Assembly: GCF_900637185.1 (NCBI RefSeq)
Contig: NZ_LR134352.1
Location: forward strand, 5,384,001-5,448,000
Direction: 5' to 3'
Source of the DNA: Nocardia asteroides
GTDB lineage: Bacteria > Actinomycetota > Actinomycetes > Mycobacteriales > Mycobacteriaceae
DNA length: 64,000 nucleotides
Under the pieces are notes generated by a model. The model was not told the DNA's origin and did not search any database. It worked only from the letters and a program-made list of their open reading frames with translations. How positions within the stretch are numbered: the first letter of the stretch is position 1; each line of letters begins with the position of its first letter. Below are positions 52,408 to 62,529 of the stretch, piece after piece. A program made the position numbers and the translations under genes.

Positions 52408-52890
52408 TCAGCCGTGCGCGAGAATCTTCGCGGCCGCGTCCAGGCCGTCGGGGGTGCCGACGACCACGAGCAGATCACCCTCGGTGAAGGTGAAGTCGGG
52501 CCCCGGCGACGGATGCAGCTGACCGGCGCGCATGACCGCGACGATCGAGGTCTTGGTGCGGGTGCGCATCGCGGTCTCGCCGAGTGTGCGTCCCGCGTAT
52601 GGTGATTCGTCGCCGACGGCGAGCTGACGGGTGGTGATGCCCGGCAGGTCGCGGTGGTCGTCGTTGAGTTTGGCGACCAGTTGCGGCGCGCCGAGCAGGT
52701 TCGCCAGCACCGAGGCTTCGTCGGTCGACAGCGGCACCTGGGCGGCGATCGCGTCCGGGTCGTCGGGTTTGGACACGATCAGGTCGATGTCGCCGTCGCG
52801 GTGGGCGACCACCCCGACGCGGCGACCGGACTTGACCTCGAAATCCTTGCGCACTCCGATTCCCGGTAGCGCTGTGACGTCGACGTTCAC
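52408..52890 (-). CDS. RCK_C regulatory subunit of the antiporter (KhtT-like)
   Basis: A 160-residue cytoplasmic protein. About 75 residues of a helical and beta N-terminal domain are followed by an RCK_C fold at about 80-158 (GITTRQLAVGDESPYAGRTLGETAMRTRTKTSIVAVMRAGQL, FTEGDLLVVVGTPDGLDAA). Such subunits gate the partner antiporter, and the fold binds cyclic di-AMP in several bacteria; that is inferred here, not shown. First gene of a two-gene operon with the antiporter. Confidence 0.88.
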   Translation of the reverse strand: MNVDVTALPGIGVRKDFEVKSGRRVGVVAHRDGDIDLIVSKPDDPDAIAAQVPLSTDEASVLANLLGAPQLVAKLNDDHRDLPGITTRQLAVGDESPYAGRTLGETAMRTRTKTSIVAVMRAGQLHPSPGPDFTFTEGDLLVVVGTPDGLDAAAKILAHG

Positions 52891-52927
52891 ACCATCTACA
52901 GTAATCGCGGGCGCGCGCGGATGTGGT

Positions 52928-53299
52928 CTACGCCACTGTGCCGCGCCGGGGCGTGCCGAAGCGTCCGTCGGCGCCGGGCAGATAGGGCGCCACCTCCAGC
53001 ACCGCGGCCACGGGCAACGGCGCGTACAGATGCGGGAACAGCATCGAGGCGGGATCGGTCGGCACGCCCGGTTCCCACTTCAGCTCGCCGGTGAACCGGG
53101 ACGGGTCCAGCCACAGCACCACCAGGTCGCTCCGGCCCGCGAACAGCCGGTCGGCGGGCAGGTGGACCTGCTCCGGCGTGGACAGGTGCACGAAGCCGTT
53201 CGCGGCGAGCGAGGGCGGCCGCAGCTCGGTGCCGTGGCGCGCCTGCTCCCATTCTTGGGAAGAACACAGGTGAACAAGCGTGTGGGTGTCGGTGGTCAC
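52928..53299 (-). CDS. DUF952 family protein
   Basis: A 123-residue protein of the DUF952 family, with the characteristic HLCSSQEWEQA, GFVHLSTPEQV, LVVLWLDPSRF and FPHLYAPLPVAAVLEV segments. The fold resembles an ADP-ribosyltransferase relative, but no activity is established. GTG at 53299 has GGAGA about 7 bases upstream; the open frame continues upstream without resemblance. Confidence 0.88.
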   Translation of the reverse strand: MTTDTHTLVHLCSSQEWEQARHGTELRPPSLAANGFVHLSTPEQVHLPADRLFAGRSDLVVLWLDPSRFTGELKWEPGVPTDPASMLFPHLYAPLPVAAVLEVAPYLPGADGRFGTPRRGTVA

Positions 53300-53701
53300 G
53301 GGTAATCTCCGGGTAGACAACAGCTTCGGACGTGAAGACCCTGTCACAGGTTCCTCGGTACCGCTCCGGCGACGGTGACGCTCGGCCGGTAACGAGCAAC
53401 ACCTCAGCGAGCGACATATCGGTGAGTGACGGGATCGACTGGGAGGTGGCACAGCAGCACCGGCGAGCGATCGGCGTGGCCTCGACACGGTGACCGGCGC
53501 ATGTTCGCTTTCAGCGAAACCGCAGGTCGTGTTATCGAAAACACAAAGATTCACTTCCGGGAACAAAGCCTGAACCCCGAACGTCTGAGAGAGTAGTCGT
53601 ACCACTGCTGGGAAGTAGCGGACGCGAGCCACGTGGAGTGACCACGGGGCCCACACCTAGGCGAACGGCCACGAAGCGCCGGGAGCCGGGACGGAGGAGT
53701 C
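53300..53701. other. 402-bp divergent intergenic region
   Basis: No gene is supported. It separates DUF952 (leftward) from the small zinc-ribbon gene (rightward). A 6-bp perfect dyad TTCGCT-ttc-AGCGAA lies at 53504-53518 in its less GC-rich middle, a possible operator. A strong ribosome binding site, GGAGGAG, ends the region. Confidence 0.5.
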
Positions 53702-53896
53702 ATGCCAGGAACCCTGACCAGCACCCCACTGACCGCGGTCGATCGTTGCGATCGTTGCGGGGCGGCTGCCCGAGTGCGTGCCGTTCTTCCCGCGGGTGGC
53801 GAGTTGCTCTTCTGCCAGCACCACGCGAATGAACACATGGATCGCCTGCGCGAACTGGAAGCCGTGATCGATACGGAATCCGCGCCCGCGCTCTGA
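53702..53896 (+). CDS. Small zinc-ribbon protein (DUF7455-like)
   Basis: A 64-residue protein with CDRCG at 16-20 and CQHH at 38-41, consistent with one zinc ion, and a short helical acidic end (EHMDRLRELEAVI). This small family is conserved near principal sigma genes in actinobacteria. Function is unknown. ATG at 53702 has GGAGGAG directly upstream with good spacing. A hairpin follows about 48 bp after the stop. Confidence 0.88.
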   Translation: MPGTLTSTPLTAVDRCDRCGAAARVRAVLPAGGELLFCQHHANEHMDRLRELEAVIDTESAPAL

Positions 53897-53943
53897 CCCC
53901 TCCTCGCGTCCGACACAACACCATCAGACAACAGAAAACCCCG

Positions 53944-53974
53944 ACAGCGGGCGACCGGAAAGGTCGCCCGCTGT
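53944..53974. terminator. Terminator hairpin between the zinc-ribbon and TetR genes
   Basis: A perfect 13-bp stem, ACAGCGGGCGACC at 53944-53956 with its complement at 53962-53974 around GGAAA, lies between convergent genes. On the minus strand it is followed by a GGGGTTTT tract, so it is best placed as the end of the TetR message, while serving both. Confidence 0.65.
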
Positions 53975-53987
53975 TCTCGTCCGCGGG

Positions 53988-54752
53988 TCAGGGGCGGTCC
54001 GGATCGGTCAGGATGCCGTCGACCAGGATCGCGACGCCGTAGGCGAAGGCGCCGTCGGGGTCGGCGGGCGCCTGATAGTGCTCGCCGGCCGCGGTGCCGA
54101 CCCGCCCGGCGAGCGGGAAGTCCTCGGCGGGTATCACCCGCGCCAGCAGCGGTCCGTGCACCTGCCACCACTGCGCGTCGCTGAGCTGGGCGGCAGCACC
54201 GGCGGCCGCGACCGCGAGCCGGGCATTGCCGGTGGCGAAGTCGGTGAGCACCGCGACCGCGCGGTCCATCGCCAGGTCGGACAGCCCGATGCCGTCGATC
54301 GCCCGGAGCTGCTGTTCGTAGCGGCGCATCCGGGCCGGTCCGAGCACCTGCCGCCACGGCGACACCGTCAGCAGCCACGGGTGCGCGATCAGCTCGGCCC
54401 TGACCTGGCCGGCGAGCGCGATCAAGCGGTCGCGGACGGGCAGCTCCGCCGGGATCGGCGGGTCGTCGGCGGCCACGGCGTCGACCATGAGCACCAGCAG
54501 CGCCTCCTTGCTCGGCACGTAGGTGTAGAGGCTCATCGCACGCACGCCCAGTTCGGCGGCGACCGCGCGGATCGTCAGCTTGTCGAGGCCCTCGCGGTCG
54601 GCCAGCGCGATCCCGGCGGCGACGACCGCGTCGACCGTGAGGCCGGGTTTCGGACCGCGCGCGCCCGGTTTCGCGGGCAGGGTGTGGCGCCACAGCAGCT
54701 CGAGGATCCGGGTGGCCTGCTCGGGGGAAGTCGGGTCGGCGTCGGTGGCCAC
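53988..54752 (-). CDS. TetR-family repressor with TetR_C domain
   Basis: A 254-residue regulator. The N-terminal helix-turn-helix (LTIRAVAAELGVRAMSLYTYVPSKEALL) lies at about 58-85, after a lead of about 35 residues, and the rest is the TetR_C-type ligand and dimer domain. It is divergent from an SNF2-SWIM gene pair, with a symmetric operator between the starts, so it probably represses itself and that pair. The ligand is unknown. Confidence 0.92.
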   Translation of the reverse strand: MATDADPTSPEQATRILELLWRHTLPAKPGARGPKPGLTVDAVVAAGIALADREGLDKLTIRAVAAELGVRAMSLYTYVPSKEALLVLMVDAVAADDPPIPAELPVRDRLIALAGQVRAELIAHPWLLTVSPWRQVLGPARMRRYEQQLRAIDGIGLSDLAMDRAVAVLTDFATGNARLAVAAAGAAAQLSDAQWWQVHGPLLARVIPAEDFPLAGRVGTAAGEHYQAPADPDGAFAYGVAILVDGILTDPDRP

Positions 54753-54780
54753 GATCCGTCCTTTCTGGCGCGCGGGAACA

Positions 54781-54803
54781 AACTCAGTACAGTGTACGTT
54801 GTT
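54781..54803. promoter_or_regulatory. Operator of the divergent TetR regulator
   Basis: A 23-bp dyad centred on 54792: core GTAC-agt-GTAC at 54787-54797 with outer AAC at 54781-54783 and GTT at 54801-54803. It lies 28 bp before the TetR start and 35 bp before the SNF2 start, the expected place for a repressor of both. Confidence 0.6.
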
Positions 54804-54838
54804 CGGTTGTCCGTGCCGCCCGTTCAGAGGAGACCGCT

Positions 54839-56670
<1,832 letters not shown>

Positions 56671-56671
<1 letters not shown>

Positions 56672-57219
56672 TGGCCGACAACGAATTCGGATACACCCCG
56701 TGGGGCATGGACTGGGTACGCCTGGCCGAGCCGCTGCGCCAGACCCGCCCCGAGCCGCTGCTGCCCCGCGCCCGCAGCGTCGCCCGCAACCACGGCGTGC
56801 GCACCGAGATCGAGGGCCGCGCGGTCCGCGCGCACCTGCATCGCGGCGGGCAGGCCTCGGTCGCGCACGTCGAGGTGGCGCCGCTGTCGCGGGCCGCGGT
56901 CACCGCGATCGCCGCGGTGATCCCGGATCCGACGGTCCTGACCGACGAGATGCACCGGGCGCTGCTCGACGCGGGCCACTCCCCCGCCCCCACCCTGCTC
57001 AGCACGGACTGCTCGTGCTCGGCGCGGAGCGCCCGGTGCCTGCACGTGCTGGCGGTGCTGTACACGATCGCCCGGCAGGTCGACGAGAATCCACGACTGG
57101 CCCTGGAGTTGCAGGGGTACTTCGACGCGGGCGAGGACGCCGCGGCCCCGGCCCAGGAGCCGCGCTGGACCAGCCTGCACACACTGGACCCGGCGGCGTT
57201 CTTCGATCCGGCGCCGTGA
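56671..57219 (+). CDS. SWIM zinc-finger protein, partner of the SNF2 ATPase
   Basis: A 182-residue protein. The SWIM finger CSCSARSARCLHVLA, of CXC-Xn-CXH type, lies at about 112-126, after an N-terminal region with YTPWGMDWVRLAEPLRQTRPEPLLPRAR, and the C-terminal about 35 residues are acidic then Trp-containing. SWIM proteins bind DNA or protein and are often fused to or beside SNF2 ATPases. ATG at 56671 overlaps the SNF2 stop (TGATG), so the two are translationally coupled. Confidence 0.88.
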
Positions 57220-57226
57220 CACCGGC

Positions 57227-57252
57227 GGGGCACCGCGCGGCGACGGTGCCCC
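57227..57252. terminator. Hairpin between the SWIM and SDR genes
   Basis: A 9-bp stem, GGGGCACCG at 57227-57235 with CGGTGCCCC at 57244-57252, sits between convergent stop codons. It is a probable bidirectional terminator without a T-run. Confidence 0.45.
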
Positions 57253-57261
57253 CTGTCGGGT

Positions 57262-57996
57262 TCAGGCGTTGGTGCCGCCGTCGATCGTGATGACCTCGCC
57301 CGTGATCGACCGGCCCGCCGGGCCGGCCAGGAACGCGACGAGCTCGGCCACATCCCCCGCCTCGCCGAATCGGCCGAGCGCGTTGAATTCCCGCTGCGCC
57401 GGGGCGTGGTCGCTGCTCGCGGGGTTCATGTCGGTGTCGGTGGGACCGGGCTGGACCAGGTTGACGGTGATGCCGCGCGGACCGAGCTCCCTGGCCAGCG
57501 CCTTGGTGTAGCCGTTGAGCGCGGACTTGCTGAGGTTGTACAGCGCCAGCCCGCCGAACAGCGCGCGGTCGGTGAGGTTGGAGCCGATCGAGATGATCCG
57601 CCCACCCTCGCCCAGGTGGGCCAGCGCCGCCTGACCGGCGACGAACGGGGCGCGGGCGTGGATGTGCAGCGCGCGGTCGATCTCGTCGAGGGTGAAGTCG
57701 GCGTACGGCTTGGCCGGGAAGATGCCGGCGTTGTTCACCAGCACGTCGAGGCGGCCGAGTTCGGCGGCGGCCCGGTCGACGGCCGCGACCACCTGGGCGG
57801 CGTCGGCGCTGTCGGCCCGGATCGGCAGTGCCCGCCTGCCCAGTGCCGTGATCTCGCCCGCCACCGCGGTCGCGGCGTCGTCGTCGCGCTGGTAGGTGAA
57901 CGCCACGTCGGCGCCCGCGGCGGCCAGCCTGCGGGCGATGGCCGCGCCGATCCCCCGGCTGCCGCCGGTCACCAGGGCCACGGTGCTGCTCGTCAT
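57262..57996 (-). CDS. Short-chain dehydrogenase/reductase
   Basis: A 244-residue classical SDR. The cofactor motif TGGSRGIG is at about 9-16, NNAG at about 88, catalytic Ser in IISIGSN, and Tyr-X3-Lys in YNLSKSAL at about 150-154; the C-terminus ends ITIDGGTNA. It resembles FabG-like oxidoreductases with NADP(H) preference; the substrate is unknown. ATG at 57996 has AAGGAG eight bases upstream. It is divergent from a TetR gene with three repeated operators between, so it is probably that regulator's target. Confidence 0.93.
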   Translation of the reverse strand: MTSSTVALVTGGSRGIGAAIARRLAAAGADVAFTYQRDDDAATAVAGEITALGRRALPIRADSADAAQVVAAVDRAAAELGRLDVLVNNAGIFPAKPYADFTLDEIDRALHIHARAPFVAGQAALAHLGEGGRIISIGSNLTDRALFGGLALYNLSKSALNGYTKALARELGPRGITVNLVQPGPTDTDMNPASSDHAPAQREFNALGRFGEAGDVAELVAFLAGPAGRSITGEVITIDGGTNA

Positions 57997-58012
57997 GAGG
58001 TGAACTCCTTTA

Positions 58013-58133
58013 TGTAGTGATCGATACACAAAGGAGCAAAGCCGAGCGGACAGGGCGCGTCAAGAGTTTTTTAACGATCGACACAGAATTGGCGACGGGC
58101 TCGGTGGGTGCGCTATATTTACCGATCGGCACA
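58013..58133. promoter_or_regulatory. Three repeated operators between the SDR and TetR genes
   Basis: Three 16-bp copies with consensus TKTAnnGATCGRYACA start at 58013, 58070 and 58118, all in one orientation and 57 and 48 bp apart. Each is a partial dyad around GATC (TGTA...TACA in the first). Together they cover both divergent promoters and are the likely binding sites of the adjacent TetR-family protein. Confidence 0.6.
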
Positions 58134-58145
58134 GAAAGGAACCGC

Positions 58146-58757
58146 ATGGCAGAGCGCGGCCGCCCCCGCGGCTTCGACCGTGACGTCGCCCTGCGCCGGG
58201 CCATGGAGGTGTTCTGGGAACGCGGTTACGACGGCGCCTCGATGGCCGATCTCACCGCCGCCATGGGCATCAACTCACCCAGTCTCTACGCCGCCTTCGG
58301 CGACAAGGAAGCCCTCTTCCGCGCGGCCGTGGAGCTCTACGGCCGCACCGACGGGTCACGGACGGCGCGGGCACTGCGCGAGGAACCCACGGCCTACGCC
58401 GCGATCGCGGCCATGCTGCACGACAACATCGCCGCCTACACCGATCCCGGGCTGCCGCCGGGCTGCATGGTGGTGCTGTCCGGCGCGACCTACACCAGCC
58501 GTACGGCACCGGTGCGCGCCTTCGTCGCCGACGCCCGCAGGCACACCACCGCCGATATCGCCGCCCGCCTCGACCGCGGAGTCACCGAGGGCGATCTGCG
58601 GCCGGGCACGGACTCGGCCGCGCTCGCGGCGTTCTACAGCGCGGTGCTGTTCGGGTTGTCGGTGCAGGCCAGGGACGGTGTCGGCGCGGCCGAGCTGACC
58701 GCGGCGGCCGACAGCGCACTCCAGGTGCTCGCCGCGGCCACCGCGTCCGAGAACTAG
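58146..58757 (+). CDS. TetR-family regulator of the divergent SDR gene
   Basis: A 203-residue regulator of the TetR/AcrR family. The DNA-binding part GRPRGFDRDVALRRAMEVFWERGYDGASMADLTAAMGI through SLYAAFGDKEALF spans about 5-58, and the C-terminal domain includes PGCMVV with one cysteine at about 109, as in several NemR/RutR-like electrophile or small-molecule sensors. ATG at 58146 has AAAGGA upstream. It overlaps the helicase gene by four bases, tail to tail. Confidence 0.92.
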   Translation: MAERGRPRGFDRDVALRRAMEVFWERGYDGASMADLTAAMGINSPSLYAAFGDKEALFRAAVELYGRTDGSRTARALREEPTAYAAIAAMLHDNIAAYTDPGLPPGCMVVLSGATYTSRTAPVRAFVADARRHTTADIAARLDRGVTEGDLRPGTDSAALAAFYSAVLFGLSVQARDGVGAAELTAAADSALQVLAAATASEN

Positions 58758-60520
58758 CGGCGGCGCAGGGCGGCGATGCGCTCGCCCAGCTGATCGGCCG
58801 TGGCCAGCGCGGTCGGCGGACCACCGCATTCCCGCCGCAGCTCACCGTGGATCACCCCGTGCGGCTTGCCGGTGCGATGGTGATGCATGGCGACCAGGCT
58901 GTTGAGTTCGCGGCGCAACTCGCCGAGCTTGTCGGCGGTGGCGACGCGTTCGGCCACCGCCGCGACGGGCTGTGGCGACGCGGATTCCTGGGCGCTGCGG
59001 TCGGCGAGCTGGCGGGTCTGGCGGTCGCGCAGCAGCTGACGCATCTGGTCGGCGTCGAGCAGACCCGGGATGCCCAGGTAGTCGGCCTCCTCGTCGCTGC
59101 CCGCGATGGTGGCGGTGCCGAAGGAGGACCCGTCGTAGATCACCTGGTCGAGCTCGGCGTCGGCGGCCAGGGCGACGAAGGACTTCTCCTCCTCGCCCGG
59201 CTCATCCTTGGTCTTGTTGGCATCGATCAGCAGCTCGTCGTCGAGCGCGTTCTTCTCCCGGTGCGGCTTGCCGATGACGTGGTCGCGCTGCAGTTCCAGC
59301 TGGGCGGCCAGGTCGAGCAGCACCGGCACCGACGGCAGGAAGACGCTGGCGGTCTCGCCGGGCCTGCGCGCACGCACGAACCGGCCGATGGCCTGGGCGA
59401 AGTACAGCGGCGTCGACGCGCTCGTCGCGTACACGCCGACGGCCAGGCGCGGCACGTCGACACCTTCGGACACCATGCGCACCGCGACCATCCACGCCTG
59501 GGTGCCCTCGGCGAACTCCCCGATCCGGCTCGACGACTGCGGGTCGTCGGACAGCACCACGGCCGGGCGCTCGCCCGAGATGTGCTCGAGCAGTTCGGCG
59601 TAGTCGCGGGCGCGTTCCTGGTCGGTCGCGATCACCAGCCCACCCGCGTCGGGAATGCCGGAGGACCGCAGCTGGCGCAGCCGGGTGTCGGCCGCGCGCA
59701 GCACCGCCGAGATCCAGTCGCCCGCCGGGTCCAGCGCGGTACGCCAGGCGCGCGCGGTCTGCTCGGCGCTGAGCGGTTCGCCGAGCCGGGCGGTGTGCTC
59801 CTCGCCCGCGCTGTCGCGCCAGTGCGCGTCACCGGAGTAGGCCAGGAACACCACCGGGCGCACGACGCCGTCGGCGAGGGCGTCGGCGTAGCCGTAGGAG
59901 TGGTCGGCCCGCGAGCGCGGGAAGCCGGCCTCGTCGGGCTCGTAGGTGACGAACGGGATCTTGGAATCGTCGCTGCGGAACGGGGTTCCGGTGAGCGCGA
60001 GCCTGCGGGTGGCGTCGCCGAAGGCCTCCTCGGTGGCCTCACCCCAGCTTTTGGCGTCGCCGGCGTGATGGATCTCGTCGAGGATCACCAGCGTGCGGCG
60101 GTTCTCGGTGCGCACCCGGTGCCGGGTGGGGTGGGCCGCCACCTGGGCGTAGGTCACCACGACGCCGTGATAGTCGCCGGAGGTGCCGCCGGTGCTGTTG
60201 GAGAAGCGCGAATCCAGCGCGATGCCCGAGCGCGCGGCCGAGGCGGCCCACTGGTGCTTGAGGTGTTCGGTCGGCGCGACCACAGTGACCTGGTCGACCG
60301 TGCGATCGGCCAGCAACTCGGCGGCAACCCGCAGGGCGAAGGTGGTCTTACCCGCGCCGGGGGTGGCGACGGCGAGGAAGTCGCGCGGCTTGGTGGCCAG
60401 GTACTTCGTCAGCGCGCGGCGCTGCCAGGCGCGTAGGGAACCACCCGACACGACACCGGCCGTCGAATCGCCCGGTGTACCCGCATCCTTCGCCGCAGCG
60501 GCGCCACCCGACCCAGTCAC
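58754..60520 (-). CDS. Superfamily 2 DEAD/DEAH-type helicase
   Basis: A 588-residue helicase-like ATPase. Motif I is ATPGAGKTTF, motif II LDEIHHAGD, motif III LTGTPFRSDD, and the second lobe ends QAIGRFVRARRPGE. It groups with the ComF-like/UvrB-ResIII branch of SF2 common in actinobacteria. The last about 100 residues are a helical tail, basic and His-rich near MHHHRTGKPHG. GTG at 60520 is used; an upstream in-frame reading to 60580 has little to support it. Substrate and pathway are unknown. Confidence 0.88.
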   Translation of the reverse strand: MTGSGGAAAAKDAGTPGDSTAGVVSGGSLRAWQRRALTKYLATKPRDFLAVATPGAGKTTFALRVAAELLADRTVDQVTVVAPTEHLKHQWAASAARSGIALDSRFSNSTGGTSGDYHGVVVTYAQVAAHPTRHRVRTENRRTLVILDEIHHAGDAKSWGEATEEAFGDATRRLALTGTPFRSDDSKIPFVTYEPDEAGFPRSRADHSYGYADALADGVVRPVVFLAYSGDAHWRDSAGEEHTARLGEPLSAEQTARAWRTALDPAGDWISAVLRAADTRLRQLRSSGIPDAGGLVIATDQERARDYAELLEHISGERPAVVLSDDPQSSSRIGEFAEGTQAWMVAVRMVSEGVDVPRLAVGVYATSASTPLYFAQAIGRFVRARRPGETASVFLPSVPVLLDLAAQLELQRDHVIGKPHREKNALDDELLIDANKTKDEPGEEEKSFVALAADAELDQVIYDGSSFGTATIAGSDEEADYLGIPGLLDADQMRQLLRDRQTRQLADRSAQESASPQPVAAVAERVATADKLGELRRELNSLVAMHHHRTGKPHGVIHGELRRECGGPPTALATADQLGERIAALRRR

Positions 60521-60686
60521 GCAGACGACCCTAGCCGCCCGGTACGGCGTGTCGCCAAACCGACGCGAGGTGGGCGACACGCGTCACAACCGCGCCCGAG
60601 GTCACCGGCCATTTACCTGTTACCCGCCGACACGATGCCGGGCTCGTCCCCCACCGGCCCCCATCGTGCGGGATGCTGGAGACGAC

Positions 60687-61817
60687 ATGAGCAACGACCA
60701 GGTCCGGGCAGCCGACGCGGCACACCCGCCGCAGGCACTCCCGCCCGGCGGCGGGCCCGCGCTGCCCGCGACCGCGCACGAGGCGCTCGGGCAACGTCCC
60801 CGCGAACACGCGCGGTGGGTGCGGGCATTGCTGAGCGCGTGGCACCTGGTGGTGCGGGTGGCGCAGAAATGCTGGAACAACTCGATCTTCGCCAAGTCGG
60901 CGGCCGCGGCGTTCTGGCAGACCCTCTCGCTGGCGCCGCTGCTGCTCGGCCTGCTCGGCAGCCTGGGCTATGTGGGCGGGTTGTTCGGGCCGGACACGGT
61001 ACAGATCGTGGAGGGCAAGATCATCGCGTTCAGCCGCGAGTTCTTCAGCCCGTCGGTCGTCGCGGACCTGATCGAGCCCACCGTGAACGACGTGCTGGGG
61101 CGCGGCCGGGGCGCGGTGGTGTCGGTGGGCTTCGTGCTGTCGCTGTGGGCGGGATCCTCGGCGATGGCGACCTTCGTCGACGCGATCGTGGAGGCCCACG
61201 ACCAGCAGGACGCGCGGCACCCGGTCTGGCAGCGGATCTTCGCGCTGCTGCTGTACGTGCAGTTCCTGGTGGCGGCGGTGCTGATCCTGCCGGTCATCGC
61301 GCTGGGCCCGACCCGGATCGGCCGGGTGCTGCCGGACAGCTGGCGCGAGCCGGGGCTGCGGCTGATCGACACGTTCTACTACCCGATCGTCGGCCTGCTG
61401 CTGATCGTCGGGCTCACCACGCTCTACAAGCTGGCCCTGCACAAATCGCTGCCCTGGCACCGGCTCTTCGGCGGCGCGCTGGTGGCCGGGGTGTTCTTCA
61501 TGGGGGCCAGCGATCTGCTGCGCCGGTACCTGTCCTGGATCACCGCCACCGGTGTCAGCTACGGGGCGCTGGCCACGCCGATCGCGTTCCTGCTGTTCAC
61601 CTATTTCCTCGGCTTCGCGGTGATCCTCGGCGCGGAGTTCAACGCCGCGGTGCAGGAGTTCTGGCCGGCCAGAGCCACCCGGATGGAGCAGGTGAAGGAG
61701 TGGCTCAGCAATCAGGTGCGCGGAGACGACGAGGCCCCGGCGGTCGACGCTCCCACGGAGACGCCGACCGCACCGGCCGGGGACGCGGCTCAGTCGCCCT
61801 TGCGCAAGCCCTCGTAG
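60687..61817 (+). CDS. YihY/virulence factor BrkB-family membrane protein
   Basis: A 376-residue membrane protein of the YihY/BrkB (formerly ribonuclease BN) family. About 50 polar residues precede six helices; family stretches are FAKSAAAAFWQTLSLAPLLLGLLG, VVSVGFVLSLWAGSSAMATFVDAI, the YPIVGLLLIVGLTTLYKL helix, and YGALATPIAFLLFTYFLGFAVILGAEFNAAV. The real function is unsettled; nuclease activity is not expected. ATG at 60687 has GGAG upstream. Its 3' end overlaps the DUF3039 gene by 28 bp, tail to tail. Likely equivalent to Rv2707. Confidence 0.88.
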   Translation: MSNDQVRAADAAHPPQALPPGGGPALPATAHEALGQRPREHARWVRALLSAWHLVVRVAQKCWNNSIFAKSAAAAFWQTLSLAPLLLGLLGSLGYVGGLFGPDTVQIVEGKIIAFSREFFSPSVVADLIEPTVNDVLGRGRGAVVSVGFVLSLWAGSSAMATFVDAIVEAHDQQDARHPVWQRIFALLLYVQFLVAAVLILPVIALGPTRIGRVLPDSWREPGLRLIDTFYYPIVGLLLIVGLTTLYKLALHKSLPWHRLFGGALVAGVFFMGASDLLRRYLSWITATGVSYGALATPIAFLLFTYFLGFAVILGAEFNAAVQEFWPARATRMEQVKEWLSNQVRGDDEAPAVDAPTETPTAPAGDAAQSPLRKPS

Positions 61818-62035
61818 ATCTTCTTGCAGTCCGGGCAGACCGGCGAGCCGGGCTTGGGCGAACGGGTCACCGGGAACACCTCGCCGCACAGCGCGACGAC
61901 CATCGTGCCCATCACGGCACTCTCGGCGATCCGGTCCTTCTTCACGTAGTGGAAGAACTTGGGGACGTCGTCGCCGGTCGTCTCGTCGGTGGTGGTATCC
62001 GGGCGTACCAGAGTGTCTGTACTCACGCCTTCCAT
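61790..62035 (-). CDS. DUF3039 family protein
   Basis: An 81-residue protein with the family core FFHYVKKDRIAESAVMGTMVVALCGEVFPVTRSPKPGSPVCPDCKKIYE. Three cysteines (one in ALCGE and a CXXC pair) suggest a zinc site. Function is unknown, but it is conserved in actinobacteria next to DUF3099 and near sigma genes. ATG at 62035 is annotated; GTG at 62026 is equally possible. Probably equivalent to Rv2708c. Confidence 0.88.
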   Translation of the reverse strand: MEGVSTDTLVRPDTTTDETTGDDVPKFFHYVKKDRIAESAVMGTMVVALCGEVFPVTRSPKPGSPVCPDCKKIYEGLRKGD

Positions 62036-62109
62036 GATGCCGCATCCCGAGCCCGCGCCGCTGACCAGCCGCGTGTGCGTTCGTCGGCGCCGAGTGGAAG
62101 ACTCGGGGT

Positions 62110-62529
62110 ATGCAGTCCTACGGCGACACCCCCGGCGCCGACGATCCGACCCCGGAACCGGAGGTGGCGATGCCCGCCGCGCCCGGTTCCTCGCGCGGCT
62201 ATTTCCCCGGCGCCGATGCCAAGCATCCGGTGCTGATCACCGAGGCGGCGCCGTCGCTCGAGGACCAGCACCGGGCCAGGGTGCGCCGGTACACGATGAT
62301 CATGGCGTTCCGGATCCCGTGCCTGATCCTGGCCGCGATCGCCTACAGCGCGTTCGAGAATCCGCTGATCTCGATCCTGATCATCGTCGCCTCGGTCCCG
62401 CTGCCGTGGATCGCGGTGCTCATCGCCAACGACCGGCCGCCGCGCACCAAGGACGAGCCGAGCCGCTGGGACGGCCGCGCGAATCAGATCGCGCTGGACT
62501 CACGCCCGCACAAGGCCATCGACGGCTGA
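62110..62529 (+). CDS. DUF3099 membrane protein
   Basis: A 139-residue protein. The family core HPVLITEAAPSLEDQHRARVRRYTMIMAFRIPCLILA leads to two membrane helices at about 66-105, and a basic C-terminal tail follows. Function is unknown. It is divergent from DUF3039 with about 74 bp between starts, an arrangement shared with mycobacteria (Rv2708c-Rv2709). Its 3' end overlaps the MFS transporter gene by 30 bp. Confidence 0.86.
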   Translation: MQSYGDTPGADDPTPEPEVAMPAAPGSSRGYFPGADAKHPVLITEAAPSLEDQHRARVRRYTMIMAFRIPCLILAAIAYSAFENPLISILIIVASVPLPWIAVLIANDRPPRTKDEPSRWDGRANQIALDSRPHKAIDG

